Source: JBNGOQ01 sp050589645 (GTDB lineage Bacteria; Bacteroidota; Bacteroidia; Flavobacteriales; Flavobacteriaceae). From it: 64,000 nt of DNA. The notes below the pieces were generated by a model. That model searched no databases. It saw nothing but the letters and a program-made list of their open reading frames with translations, and was not told the origin of the DNA. Each line of letters opens with the position of its first letter. The first letter of the stretch is position 1. Positions 8,893-17,935 of the stretch are shown here, in pieces. The DNA is taken from assembly GCF_050589645.1 (NCBI RefSeq), contig NZ_JBNGOQ010000001.1:1240001-1304000 (forward strand), in the 5' to 3' direction. The position numbers and the translations under genes are program-made.

Positions 8893-9455
8893 GATAACAA
8901 TGGTATTAAAAGCATCAACAGCATCGAGGTGCCGTAAATTTTCCTTAATTCCCTTAGACCGATCTTCAACCTGGATTTGATGGTCCCCAAGGGAATATCC
9001 AGTTCTTCACTGGCTTCCTGTTGTGTCATACCCTGAAAAAAAAGGGCTTCGAGCACAATTTGATACTTGGATTCGATCTTGTCCAGATTTTCCCGAACGT
9101 CCATAAACTCGGGCCTAATACTGTCAACGCCTAAATTATATACGTCTGAAACGTCCATTTGGATTTCCCGATCCGTTTTCGTGTTGGTACTTCTAAGTTT
9201 ATCTATAGCGGTATTTCTGGTGATCCTGAAAAGCCAAGTGAACAACTTGGCCTTGGTGGAGTCATAGGAGTCCGATTTTTTCCAGATCTTAACGAAACTT
9301 TCCTGCAATACGTCCTGCGCCAGTTCCTCGTCGCGAAGTACCTTGTGTGCCACCCCATAAAGGGTGTCCCCATAGTGCTCGTAGAGCAGTGAAATGGCCT
9401 TTTCGTTCCTTTCCTCAAGGAGTTCAACAATATGTTTTTCAAGTAGTGTGCTCAT
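8889..9455 (-). CDS. ECF-type RNA polymerase sigma factor (second of two)
   Basis: 188 residues: region 2 at about 20-90 (ELAQDVLQESFVKIWKKSD, FTWLFRITRNTAIDKLR) and region 4 at about 125-180 (MTQQEASEELDIPLGTIKSRLKIGLRELR). It overlaps the downstream anti-sigma gene by 4 bp (ATGA), so the pair is co-translated and almost certainly functional partners. The C-terminus ends in a short hydrophobic tail (SMLLMLLIPLL), unusual for a soluble sigma factor and worth a check as a possible membrane contact. The 207 bp upstream contain no exact TAnnTTTG box, in keeping with possible use of a dedicated, self-directed promoter. Confidence 0.9.
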   Translation of the reverse strand: MSTLLEKHIVELLEERNEKAISLLYEHYGDTLYGVAHKVLRDEELAQDVLQESFVKIWKKSDSYDSTKAKLFTWLFRITRNTAIDKLRSTNTKTDREIQMDVSDVYNLGVDSIRPEFMDVRENLDKIESKYQIVLEALFFQGMTQQEASEELDIPLGTIKSRLKIGLRELRKIYGTSMLLMLLIPLLS

Positions 9456-9637
9456 AAGCCGATTTGCGGGCCAAAAAAATATGTCAAGCTAGCATCCAAA
9501 TGCTTCACTTAAACCGTATATAGAATAACGCTAAAATATAAAATTGATTGTTATTAAGCGTTATCTCAATATTTAATTAGATAAATGTACAACTGGTTAT
9601 TGTACATTTAGTTTTTGGTTAGTTTGGTTTGGTATAG

Positions 9638-9662
9638 CCCCTGTAGAATCTTTCTTCAGGGG
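9638..9662 (-). terminator. Hairpin directly after murB
   Basis: CCCCTG and CAGGGG enclose a 13-nt loop that can itself pair (AGAA/TTCT). It begins next to the murB stop codon. There is no T run after it on the minus strand, so it may be an mRNA 3' end stabiliser rather than a true terminator. Confidence 0.4.
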
Positions 9663-10679
9663 TTATTTTATGATGTTGACCTCTGGCAAGATACGAATGT
9701 TGAACTTGTCCAAAACGCTTTTCTGAATTTTATCGGCCAAATCCATGATTTCCTTACCACTGGCGCTCCCATAATTGACCAAAACCAGCGCTTGGCGCTT
9801 GTGCACACCGGCATCGCCATAGCGTTTTCCCTTAAAGCCGCATTGTTCGATCAACCATCCAGCTGGAACTTTATAGGTGTCTTCGGAAACTTTATAATAG
9901 GGAGCATCCGCATAGCGTTGGTGAAAACGGTCGAACTCAGATTTGTCGAGTACCGGATTTTTAAAAAAACTGCCACTGTTCCCCAATTCCTTGGGGTCGG
10001 GAAGTTTGCTTTTTCGAATGCTTATAACCGCCTGGGAAACTTCATTTATGGTTGGATGTGTTATTCCCTTTTTTTGGAGTTCGGCCTCTATGGCACCGTA
10101 GGTGGTGTTGAGCTTATGGTTTCTTTTGGTCAATTTAAGGCATAGTGAGGTAATAATGTACTTCCCCTTGCCCTCATTTTTAAAAAAGGAATCACGGTAT
10201 CCAAACCGACAGGCTTCCTTGGAAAATTGCTTTAGTTCCTGGTTCGCAATTTCCATGGCCGTACAACTTTCAAAGCTGTCCTTTAGTTCCACGCCATATG
10301 CACCGATATTCTGAATAGGGGCGGTACCTGCGCTTCCCGGAATGAGCGATAAATTTTCAAGTCCCCCGTAACCTCTTTCAAGCGTCCACAACACCATTTG
10401 ATGCCAATTTTCCCCAGCCATGACTTTAAGGATAACGTGGTCTTCATCTTCCTCGACAATCTCAATTCCCTTGATGTTGATATGCAATACCAGTGCTTTT
10501 ATATCATTGACTATAAGCATATTGCTTCCACCGCTTATGATGAACTTTTCAGGGTGATCGCGCAACTGAAGGGCTTCACGCAGCGCTTCCTCGTTATTAA
10601 TTTCCAGAAAATAATCGGCCTTGGCCGAAATACCGAAGCTGTTGTATTCTTTAAGGGATATGTGCTGCAGGATTTCCAT
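9663..10679 (-). CDS. murB: UDP-N-acetylenolpyruvoylglucosamine reductase
   Basis: 338 residues, the long (type I, E. coli-like) form. MurB reduces the enolpyruvyl group with NADPH and FAD to make UDP-MurNAc for peptidoglycan. The FAD-binding motif GGSNMLIVND is near residue 50, IPGSAGTAPIQNIGAYG near 115, the catalytic serine region GNSGSFFKNP near 235, and AGWLIEQCGFKG near 280. Its ATG overlaps the stop codon of the upstream aminotransferase gene by one base (TAATG), so translation is probably coupled. Confidence 0.96.
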   Translation of the reverse strand: MEILQHISLKEYNSFGISAKADYFLEINNEEALREALQLRDHPEKFIISGGSNMLIVNDIKALVLHINIKGIEIVEEDEDHVILKVMAGENWHQMVLWTLERGYGGLENLSLIPGSAGTAPIQNIGAYGVELKDSFESCTAMEIANQELKQFSKEACRFGYRDSFFKNEGKGKYIITSLCLKLTKRNHKLNTTYGAIEAELQKKGITHPTINEVSQAVISIRKSKLPDPKELGNSGSFFKNPVLDKSEFDRFHQRYADAPYYKVSEDTYKVPAGWLIEQCGFKGKRYGDAGVHKRQALVLVNYGSASGKEIMDLADKIQKSVLDKFNIRILPEVNIIK

Positions 10680-11869
10680 TAATGACCATAGCGTTTTAGG
10701 GCTGCCCCAAGAACTTCCACGGCTCGTTTTAGGTTTTTCTTATCCAGGACGTAAGCAATCCTGATTTGATTTTTCCCTAAGCCTTCCGTGGCATAGAACC
10801 CGGCGGCGGGGGCCACCATGACCGTGTCACCATCAAGATTGAAATCTTCTAAAAGCCATTGGGCAAAATCATCCGCATCCTCAACCGGAAGTTCCGCAAT
10901 GCAGTAAAAAGCGCCCTGCGGCCTGGCAATGGTAATGCCCTCAATTTTTTGTAGTTCCGCAATCAGAATATTTCTTCGTTCCACATATTCTTCAATAACC
11001 GAATCAAAATAGCTCTGTGGGGTTTCCAAAGCCGCTTCACTGGCTATCTGGGCATAGGTGGGGGGCGACAAACGCGCTTGGGCAAACTTTAAGGCCGTTT
11101 TAATAAGATCCCTGTTCTTTGAGACCAAAAACCCGATACGCGCACCGCACATGCTATACCTTTTGGAAACCGAATCCACGATCATGGCATGCTGTTCCAA
11201 GCCGGGCTCCTGTAAAATGGAGTAGTGTTTTTTCCCATCATAGGTAAATTCCCGGTAAACCTCATCGGCAACCAGAAATAAGTCGTGCTTTTTTACGATG
11301 CGGGCCAACTTCTGTATTTCTTCCCTGCTGTACAGGTAACCTGTAGGATTCCCGGGATTACAGATCAATATAGCCCTGGTCCGTGGACTGATCAATTTTT
11401 CGAAGGCCTCTATAGGGGGCAAGGCAAAATTATTGGCAATGCTGGATACCACGGGAACTACTTTTACACCGGCCGCCGTGGCAAAACCATTGTAATTGGC
11501 GTAAAAGGGTTCGGGGATAATGATCTCATCATCGGTATCTGCGATGCTGCCCATGGCAAAAGCCAGTGCTTCGGACCCCCCTGTGGTCACTATAATGTCC
11601 TCGGCGATTACATCAATGTCGTTTTTGGCATAGTAACCGGCTATTTTTTTGCGATATGCCTCGGAACCTTCGGTCCTGCTGTAGGCCACAATATCCAGCG
11701 TATTGTTCTTTACCGCGTCCAAGGCCACTTGTGGGGTCTTAATGTCGGGCTGGCCGATGTTGAGGTGAATTACGTTAATACCGTCCTTTTTTGCCTGTTC
11801 GGCATAGGGAACCAGTTTTCTAATAGGTGATTCGGGCATTAATTGCCCCTTCCTTGATATGGATGGCAT
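10679..11869 (-). CDS. PLP-dependent aminotransferase, class I/II (aspartate aminotransferase-like)
   Basis: 396 residues from the ATG at 11869; a longer frame from 11890 adds seven residues not expected in the family. Fold-type I aminotransferase: TTGGSEAL for phosphate binding near 96-103, CNPGNPTG near 171-178, ADEVYREF near 201, the PLP lysine in SVSKRYSMCGARIG (Lys236), and the C-terminal arginine in QIRIAYV. Probably transfers the amino group of aspartate or a related amino acid to 2-oxoglutarate. Substrate cannot be read from sequence. Overlaps murB by one base. Confidence 0.88.
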   Translation of the reverse strand: MPSISRKGQLMPESPIRKLVPYAEQAKKDGINVIHLNIGQPDIKTPQVALDAVKNNTLDIVAYSRTEGSEAYRKKIAGYYAKNDIDVIAEDIIVTTGGSEALAFAMGSIADTDDEIIIPEPFYANYNGFATAAGVKVVPVVSSIANNFALPPIEAFEKLISPRTRAILICNPGNPTGYLYSREEIQKLARIVKKHDLFLVADEVYREFTYDGKKHYSILQEPGLEQHAMIVDSVSKRYSMCGARIGFLVSKNRDLIKTALKFAQARLSPPTYAQIASEAALETPQSYFDSVIEEYVERRNILIAELQKIEGITIARPQGAFYCIAELPVEDADDFAQWLLEDFNLDGDTVMVAPAAGFYATEGLGKNQIRIAYVLDKKNLKRAVEVLGAALKRYGH

Positions 11870-11980
11870 GGCATCTTTAATTTTCAGCAAAAATGGGAAA
11901 TCATAGCGGACAAAACAATAGCCACGAGCTTTTAATTCTCTCTTTATAATTTGTTAAACTATACTAAATTAACCAATAAT

Positions 11981-13357
11981 ATGTTTATATTTAAGAGAGA
12001 TAATCTGTTAAAAACAAGCGAATTGCGCAAACTACTACCCTATATTGCCCTATTTGTACTGTGCTTCCCCTTTATGGGCAGCGCTCAGACATTTACTTTG
12101 CCCAAGGGACAGGAGTTCGAGAAAGTACGCTTTAAACTCATCAATAACCTCATTATTATTCCCTTGGAAGTGAACGGGGCAAAACTTTCCTTTATTTTGG
12201 ATTCAGGGGTGAGTAAGCCCATTCTTTTTAACCTATCGGATCAAGATTCGATCCAGATCAACAAAGTTTCGGAGATTACCATCAAGGGATTGGGCGACGG
12301 TGATCCCATTAAAGCGCTCAGCTCAAAGGAAAACATTTTCAAACTGGGCGACATTAGGAACTTTGATCAATTGTTATATGTAGTATTGGACAAAGACCTT
12401 AATTTTTCGCCTTCCCTGGGCATGCCGATCCATGGCATCATCGGGTATGATCTTTTCCGTGATTTCGTGGTGGACATTAACTATAACTCCAAGGTCATCA
12501 AATTCTATAATCCCGAGACCTATTCCTATAAGAAAAATAGGCGGAGCGAGACCTTTCCTTTGACCATTAGTCGCAACAAAGCGTATATAGACGGACAGGT
12601 GTTGATGCCGGATAACAGCGATGTGCCCGTCAAACTACTGGTCGATACGGGAAGTAGCGATGCCATCTGGCTGTTCGAAAATCAGGAAAAAGGCCTGGAT
12701 ATCCCAGAAAAAAACTATGAGGATTTTCTCGGCAGGGGTTTAAACGGGGATATTTTCGGAAGACGTACCATGGTGAACAGCATCAAAATTGGGACCTATG
12801 CCCTACGTGATGCCAAAGCGGCCTTTCCGGATATGCAATCCTTTAATTCGATTAAAAACCTGGGTAACCGAAATGGTAGTGTGGGAGGCGAGGTCCTCAA
12901 ACGGTTCAACATTATTTTTGATTATCCAAACGGCAGGGTCACTTTGCGTAAGAACCTGAACTTCAATGAACCCTTTCATTACAACCTTAGTGGTATAGAA
13001 CTGCAGCACAACGGGGTACGTTATATTTCGGAGCGGCTTTCCAATAACAATGGGGTCTCCTTTAGACGTGAGGGCCCTTCCTTGGGAAATGTCTCTATAT
13101 TGTTAGAGAATCGAACCCGACTTAGCCTAGTGCCCGAAATCGTGGTTTCAGGGATTAGGGCAGGTAGTCCAGCGGCACTTGCTGGCCTCCAGGAAGGTGA
13201 TATTATCCTAGCGGTCAACGGAAGGCGGATCTACCACTATAAGCTACAGGAAATCATAAAAATGTTGAACGATAAGGAGGGGAAACGCATACGGCTGCTT
13301 ATAGAACGTTACAACAGGGATATGCTTTTTACTTTTGTCCTAAAAAAACTTTTTTAA
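11981..13357 (+). CDS. Retropepsin-like aspartyl protease with C-terminal PDZ domain
   Basis: 458 residues from the ATG at 11981; the frame is also open from a TTG at 11951. A signal peptide ends at GSAQ (about 36). Two aspartyl-protease-like halves follow: the first with FILDSG (near 70), the second with LLVDTGSS (near 222), as expected for a fused single-chain retropepsin-like fold. A PDZ domain closes the protein (about 385-455: GSPAALAGLQEGDIILAVNG). It should act in the periplasm. The first motif is DSG instead of DTG, which is tolerated in the superfamily. Substrate unknown. A TATAATTTG stretch just upstream resembles a -7 element with imperfect spacing. Confidence 0.85.
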   Translation: MFIFKRDNLLKTSELRKLLPYIALFVLCFPFMGSAQTFTLPKGQEFEKVRFKLINNLIIIPLEVNGAKLSFILDSGVSKPILFNLSDQDSIQINKVSEITIKGLGDGDPIKALSSKENIFKLGDIRNFDQLLYVVLDKDLNFSPSLGMPIHGIIGYDLFRDFVVDINYNSKVIKFYNPETYSYKKNRRSETFPLTISRNKAYIDGQVLMPDNSDVPVKLLVDTGSSDAIWLFENQEKGLDIPEKNYEDFLGRGLNGDIFGRRTMVNSIKIGTYALRDAKAAFPDMQSFNSIKNLGNRNGSVGGEVLKRFNIIFDYPNGRVTLRKNLNFNEPFHYNLSGIELQHNGVRYISERLSNNNGVSFRREGPSLGNVSILLENRTRLSLVPEIVVSGIRAGSPAALAGLQEGDIILAVNGRRIYHYKLQEIIKMLNDKEGKRIRLLIERYNRDMLFTFVLKKLF

Positions 13358-13387
13358 TAAAAAACCCCGACGGTGCTACCATCAGGG
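13358..13387 (-). terminator. Intrinsic terminator after the DUF1573 gene
   Basis: Ten-base stem CCCTGATGGT / ACCGTCGGGG (with two G-U pairs) and a three-base loop, followed on the minus strand by TTTTTT. It lies between the convergent PDZ protease and DUF1573 genes and has a good T run only for the leftward transcript. Confidence 0.8.
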
Positions 13388-13420
13388 CTATATGATAATG
13401 GGAAATCCTTAGGGTTTCCT

Positions 13421-13810
13421 TTATTTTGTTCCTTCCGCTTTTACTTCCCCTTTGATCTTTAATACCTTGGTAGGGGTATCCGCATTGGAAATGACGGTAA
13501 TCGCCTTTCTGATCGGTCCTACACGCTTGGTGTCGTACTTCACTTGAATCTCACCTGTTTCGCCCGGCATAATAGGGCCTTCAGGTTTCTTTGGAATCGT
13601 GCAGCCACAACTGGAGCTTACTTTGCTGATGATCAACGGGACACTACCCGTGTTGGTAAATTCAAAGATACGTACCCCGTCACTGCCTTTTGCAATTTCA
13701 CCGTAATCAACCGTTTCCGATTTGAATTCGATCTTCGCCTGTTTGTCCTGGGCCGTAAGGCTAAATCCAAGTAGGCCAACAAACACTATTAATACTGCTT
13801 TTTTCATCAT
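13421..13810 (-). CDS. DUF1573 domain secreted protein
   Basis: 129 residues. A signal peptide (1-20, ending LTAQ) is followed by one DUF1573 domain, an immunoglobulin-like fold of unknown function: VDYGEIAKGSDGVRIFEFTNTG and then SSCGCTIPKKP, with the two conserved cysteines near 68-70. Such proteins are exported and common in Bacteroidota, where several copies per genome are usual. It stands alone with its own clear promoter and terminator. Confidence 0.9.
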   Translation of the reverse strand: MMKKAVLIVFVGLLGFSLTAQDKQAKIEFKSETVDYGEIAKGSDGVRIFEFTNTGSVPLIISKVSSSCGCTIPKKPEGPIMPGETGEIQVKYDTKRVGPIRKAITVISNADTPTKVLKIKGEVKAEGTK

Positions 13811-13830
13811 TTCTAGTTTTGGGTGAATTT

Positions 13831-13860
13831 CAAATGTAAATGTTTTTAATGAACCTCCAA
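13831..13860 (-). promoter_or_regulatory. Promoter of the DUF1573 gene
   Basis: Minus strand: TTG at 13860..13858, a 19-base spacer and TACATTTG at 13838..13831, an exact fit to the Bacteroidota consensus TTG-N19-TAnnTTTG. It lies 21 bp before the start codon. Confidence 0.75.
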
Positions 13861-14008
13861 AATTCTTTTGTTATCTGATAACGTTACTTATTTTTGTTTC
13901 GTATTTATTTATAGGGCAAAAACCTATTGGATTACCATAATTTAACATTGGATATCCATCAACATTAGGTATGGCCAGCGTACTATCGACAAAAACTGTT
14001 CCAAAAAC

Positions 14009-16654
14009 ATGGATATCCCTTCAAAATATGAGCCTCAAAAGGTGGAAAACCACTGGTATGACTACTGGTTACAGCATAATTATTTCCATTCCAAACCCGA
14101 TGACAGAGAGCCATATACCGTTGTTATTCCCCCTCCGAACGTAACCGGCGTGTTACATATGGGCCATATGTTGAACAACACCATACAGGATGTACTTATC
14201 CGTAGGGCCCGCCTCATGGGGAAGAACGCCTGTTGGGTGCCGGGAATGGACCATGCCTCCATTGCCACCGAGGCCAAGGTGGTAGCCAAATTAAAGGAAG
14301 AGGGTATCGCGAAGAGCGACCTTTCACGAGAGGAGTTTTTGAAACAGGCTTGGGACTGGAAACACAAGTATGGCGGGGTTATCTTGGAGCAATTGAAAAA
14401 GTTGGGCTGTTCCTGTGATTGGGAGCGTACCGCCTTTACCATGGATGACGATATGTCAGCATCCGTGATCAAGGTCTTTGTAGATCTCTTTCAAAAAGGG
14501 TTGATTTACCGAGGGTATCGCATGGTGCACTGGGATCCCCAGGCCAAGACCACGCTCTCGGATGAGGAGGTCATTTACGAAGAAAAACAAGGGTTGTTGT
14601 ATTATTTGTCCTATCCCATAGCAGAAAGCAAGGAAACCGTGACGATTGCCACCACAAGGCCCGAGACCATTTTAGGCGATACCGCCATATGCATTAACCC
14701 CAAAGATGAACGCTATGCCCATCTAAAGGGCAAAAAGGCCGTAGTGCCCATTGCCGGGCGGATTATTCCGATTATTGAGGATCACTATGTGGATATCGAA
14801 TTTGGTACAGGTTGTTTAAAGGTAACTCCGGCACATGATACCAATGACAAAACACTAGGGGAAAAACACAACTTGGAAATCATCGATATCTTTAACGATG
14901 ATGCTTCCCTAAACAGTTATGGGCTGCATTATGAGGGGAAAGATCGCTTTGAGGTGCGCAAGGAAATTGCCAAGGAACTTGAAGCTGGCGGTTTTTTGGT
15001 AAAAACGGAACCTTATATCAATAAGGTGGGCACTTCCGAACGCACCAAGGCGGTAATAGAGCCCCGCCTATCGGATCAGTGGTTCCTAAAAATGGAGCAG
15101 CTGGCCCAACCGGCCCTTAAAGCCGTGTTGGAGACCCAAGAGGTAAGGCTATTTCCCAAAAAATTCGAAAATACCTACCGGCATTGGATGGAAAACATCC
15201 GAGACTGGAATATTTCCAGACAGCTGTGGTGGGGGCAGCAGATTCCCGCCTATTACTACGGGGACGGGCAAAACGACTTCGTGGTCGCAGAAACTCCAGA
15301 AAAGGCTTTGGCATTGGCCAATGAAGCGCTAGATGGTAGGGGAACAAAAGACCGGCCATTGACCTTGGATGACCTTAAACAGGACGAAGATGTGCTGGAC
15401 ACCTGGTTTTCTTCCTGGTTATGGCCTATCAGCGTTTTTAACGGTATTTTGGAGCCCGATAATGACGAAGTGAAATATTACTATCCTACCAATGACCTGG
15501 TCACCGGACCGGATATTATTTTTTTCTGGGTGGCCCGGATGATTATATCCGGATACGAATATCGAGGGGAACGCCCTTTTGAAAATGTGTACTTCACCGG
15601 GTTGGTGCGTGACAAACAAAGGCGTAAGATGTCCAAACAGTTGGGCAATTCGCCAGATGCCCTGGAACTTATCAGGAGTTACGGTGCAGACGGGGTACGT
15701 GTAGGCCTATTATTGAGTTCTGCGGCCGGAAACGACCTCATGTTCGATGAAGACCTCTGCCAACAGGGGAAAAATTTTGCCAATAAGATATGGAACGGCT
15801 TTCGCCTGCTAAAGGGATGGGAAGTGGCCGACATACCACAACCAGAGGCCTCCAAATTGGGTATTGCCTGGTATGGGGCCAAGTTCCAGCAGGCTCTGGG
15901 TGAAATTGAGAACCATTTTGCCAAATACCGCATTTCGGACGCGTTGATGACCATTTACAAGCTGGTATGGGACGATTATAGCTCCTGGTTATTGGAAATT
16001 ATAAAACCCGTCTATCAACAGCCGATCGACCGGACTTCCTATGAAGCGGTCATTGCGCTGTTTGAACAGAACCTAAAGCTGTTGCACCCCTTTATGCCCT
16101 TCCTAACAGAGGAAGTGTGGCAGCATATTACAGAGCGTACCCCCGAGGAGGCCTTGATCATCGCCCAATGGCCCAAACGGGAAGCGGTGGATGAAAAGCT
16201 GATCAAGGGATTTGAGCATGCTTCAGAAGTGGTTTCCGGGATTAGGACCATCCGAAAGGAAAAGAACCTGCCTATAAAAGAAGCCCTGGAGCTTTCCGTG
16301 CTGAATGCGGAAAAAATCGGCATGGATTGGGACACGGTCATTGCAAAACTGACCCATCTATCCAACATTTCTTATGTAGAGGCGGCTGCTGAAGGCGCGC
16401 TGTCTTTCCGCGTAAAGAGCAACGAATATTTTATCCCGATAAGCGGGGTGGTGAACGTGGAGGCGGAAATAAAAAAGATAAACGAGGAACTGTCCTATAC
16501 CAAAGGTTTTTTGCAATCGGTCCAAAAAAAGCTCTCCAACGAACGTTTTGTGAACAACGCGCCCCAACAGGTGGTGGCACTTGAGAAGAAGAAGGCGGCC
16601 GATGCTGAGGCCAAGATCGCTACCTTGGAAAAAAGTCTGGCAAATTTGGAATAA
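14009..16654 (+). CDS. valS: Valine--tRNA ligase
   Basis: 881 residues, full length. Class I aminoacyl-tRNA synthetase: HIGH motif as HMGH in PNVTGVLHMGHM (near 45-55), the editing domain in the middle (TTRPETILGDTA near 220), DTWFSSWLWP near 465, KMSKQLGNS as the KMSKS motif (near 540), an anticodon-binding domain, and a C-terminal coiled coil (about 810-880) that contacts tRNA. It has 198 bp of leader sequence after the divergent DUF1573 gene; I saw no T-box or attenuator there. Confidence 0.97.
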   Translation: MDIPSKYEPQKVENHWYDYWLQHNYFHSKPDDREPYTVVIPPPNVTGVLHMGHMLNNTIQDVLIRRARLMGKNACWVPGMDHASIATEAKVVAKLKEEGIAKSDLSREEFLKQAWDWKHKYGGVILEQLKKLGCSCDWERTAFTMDDDMSASVIKVFVDLFQKGLIYRGYRMVHWDPQAKTTLSDEEVIYEEKQGLLYYLSYPIAESKETVTIATTRPETILGDTAICINPKDERYAHLKGKKAVVPIAGRIIPIIEDHYVDIEFGTGCLKVTPAHDTNDKTLGEKHNLEIIDIFNDDASLNSYGLHYEGKDRFEVRKEIAKELEAGGFLVKTEPYINKVGTSERTKAVIEPRLSDQWFLKMEQLAQPALKAVLETQEVRLFPKKFENTYRHWMENIRDWNISRQLWWGQQIPAYYYGDGQNDFVVAETPEKALALANEALDGRGTKDRPLTLDDLKQDEDVLDTWFSSWLWPISVFNGILEPDNDEVKYYYPTNDLVTGPDIIFFWVARMIISGYEYRGERPFENVYFTGLVRDKQRRKMSKQLGNSPDALELIRSYGADGVRVGLLLSSAAGNDLMFDEDLCQQGKNFANKIWNGFRLLKGWEVADIPQPEASKLGIAWYGAKFQQALGEIENHFAKYRISDALMTIYKLVWDDYSSWLLEIIKPVYQQPIDRTSYEAVIALFEQNLKLLHPFMPFLTEEVWQHITERTPEEALIIAQWPKREAVDEKLIKGFEHASEVVSGIRTIRKEKNLPIKEALELSVLNAEKIGMDWDTVIAKLTHLSNISYVEAAAEGALSFRVKSNEYFIPISGVVNVEAEIKKINEELSYTKGFLQSVQKKLSNERFVNNAPQQVVALEKKKAADAEAKIATLEKSLANLE

Positions 16655-16765
16655 ACTGTAGGATTGCCGCGGGAAACCCCAGCGGCGCATGATGCCGCCT
16701 ATAGATTATATCTGCATGTAACAAAGCCCAGGACAAATCGTCCTAACAATACGAAATACCAACCC

Positions 16766-17743
16766 ATGAAAGCAATGGTATGGACCAAATATGGTCCTCC
16801 CGAACTGATGCAACTCCAAGAAGTGGAGCAACCGGTACCCAAAGATAACGAAGTACTGGTCAAAGTGCATGCGGCCACAGTGACGGCGGGCGACTGTGAA
16901 TTGCGCAGATTTGACATTGCCACTTGGATTTGGTTGCCCGTTCGTCTGTATATGGGTATCCTAAAACCTCGGATCCATATCCTAGGACAGGAAGTGGCTG
17001 GGGAAGTGGAAGCAGTAGGTGCAAAGGTCAAGGGGTTAAAACCCGGAGATGCTATTTTTGCGGAATGTGGTATGGGTTTTGGGGCCTACGCCCAATATCT
17101 CTGCCTGTCCAACGAGCGCGTCATTTGCCACAAACCGGAACATGCAAGTTATGAAGAAGCGGCCACTATCCCCACTGGCGGCATCAACGCCCTGCACTTT
17201 TTGCGAAAGGGAAACGTAACGGCCGGAGAGCACCTTTTGATAAATGGGGCAGGGGGGAGTATTGGCACCTATTTGTTGCAATTGGCGAAAATGGCCGGGG
17301 CCGAAGTGAGTTGTGTGGACCGGGGCAATAAATTGGACATGCTTTTGGAACTTGGTGCCGACCATGTTATTGATTACACCAAACAAGATTTTACAAAAAA
17401 TGCCCAAACCTATGATGTCATCATCGATATTGTAGGTGGCGCTCCCTATAAGCGAACCGTAAATTCCTTACGTATGAAGGGCCGATATGTTCTGGGCAAT
17501 CCCAGACTTCCCGCTATGCTTCGGGGCCTATGGACCTCATGGACCACGAATAAGAAGGTAATATCGGCCTTGGCGAGCTATAAACTTGCCGATTTTCTTT
17601 ATCTAAAGGAACTGATGGAGGCCGGGAAGCTGAAAGCGGTCATTGATAAACGCTATCCCCTGGAACAATTGGTGGAAGCCCATCGGTATGTGGAGCAGGG
17701 CCATAAAAAGGGCCATGTGATTATTACACCCCCGCAAGATTGA
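16766..17743 (+). CDS. MDR-family NAD(P)-dependent oxidoreductase, zinc-independent type
   Basis: 325 residues from the ATG at 16766; a frame open from 16664 adds 34 residues unlike the family. GroES-like N-terminal domain (GQEVAGEVEAVG near 77) and Rossmann domain with the nucleotide motif GAGGSIGTYLLQLA near 155. The usual cysteine ligands of catalytic and structural zinc are absent, so it belongs with quinone oxidoreductases. It likely reduces small quinones or enones with NADPH; substrate unknown. Downstream lies a possible weak hairpin (17820-17838) and then a Crp-family gene. Confidence 0.85.
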   Translation: MKAMVWTKYGPPELMQLQEVEQPVPKDNEVLVKVHAATVTAGDCELRRFDIATWIWLPVRLYMGILKPRIHILGQEVAGEVEAVGAKVKGLKPGDAIFAECGMGFGAYAQYLCLSNERVICHKPEHASYEEAATIPTGGINALHFLRKGNVTAGEHLLINGAGGSIGTYLLQLAKMAGAEVSCVDRGNKLDMLLELGADHVIDYTKQDFTKNAQTYDVIIDIVGGAPYKRTVNSLRMKGRYVLGNPRLPAMLRGLWTSWTTNKKVISALASYKLADFLYLKELMEAGKLKAVIDKRYPLEQLVEAHRYVEQGHKKGHVIITPPQD

Positions 17744-17819
17744 CCGTGGGGGGTAATTTCTGATTTAAATATGGGTTAGGGAAGGGCTTTTTGCCCTAGA
17801 TGTCCTGGAAGTTTTGCAC

Positions 17820-17838
17820 GGACCCCTCGGAGGGGTTC
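17820..17838 (+). terminator. Possible terminator after the oxidoreductase gene
   Basis: ACCCCT and AGGGGT enclose a CGG loop, followed by TTCATTTCT. The T run is broken, so this is only a weak call. Confidence 0.4.
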
Positions 17839-17935
17839 ATTTCTAACTGTTAAATAGATGAAATTGCGTGGGTTTTATCTCGCGAAGTGCTAATTTGGAC
17901 CGTTTTTTGGACCGTTCAATAGCATCCTAAAGCTT

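Noticed and set aside
13811..14008. T-box or riboswitch before valS
   Set aside because: No T-box sequence, no specifier loop and no terminator were found in the 198 bp.
14080..14472. 130-codon minus-strand frame opposite valS
   Set aside because: Fully inside valS in the antisense direction with no recognisable domain.
16664..16765. Longer N-terminus for the MDR oxidoreductase
   Set aside because: The extra 34 residues do not resemble the family; MKAMVWTKYG at 16766 is the standard start.
16655..16765. Terminator after valS from GCCGC/GCGGC stems
   Set aside because: Two competing short stems but no T run; the signal is too weak to call.
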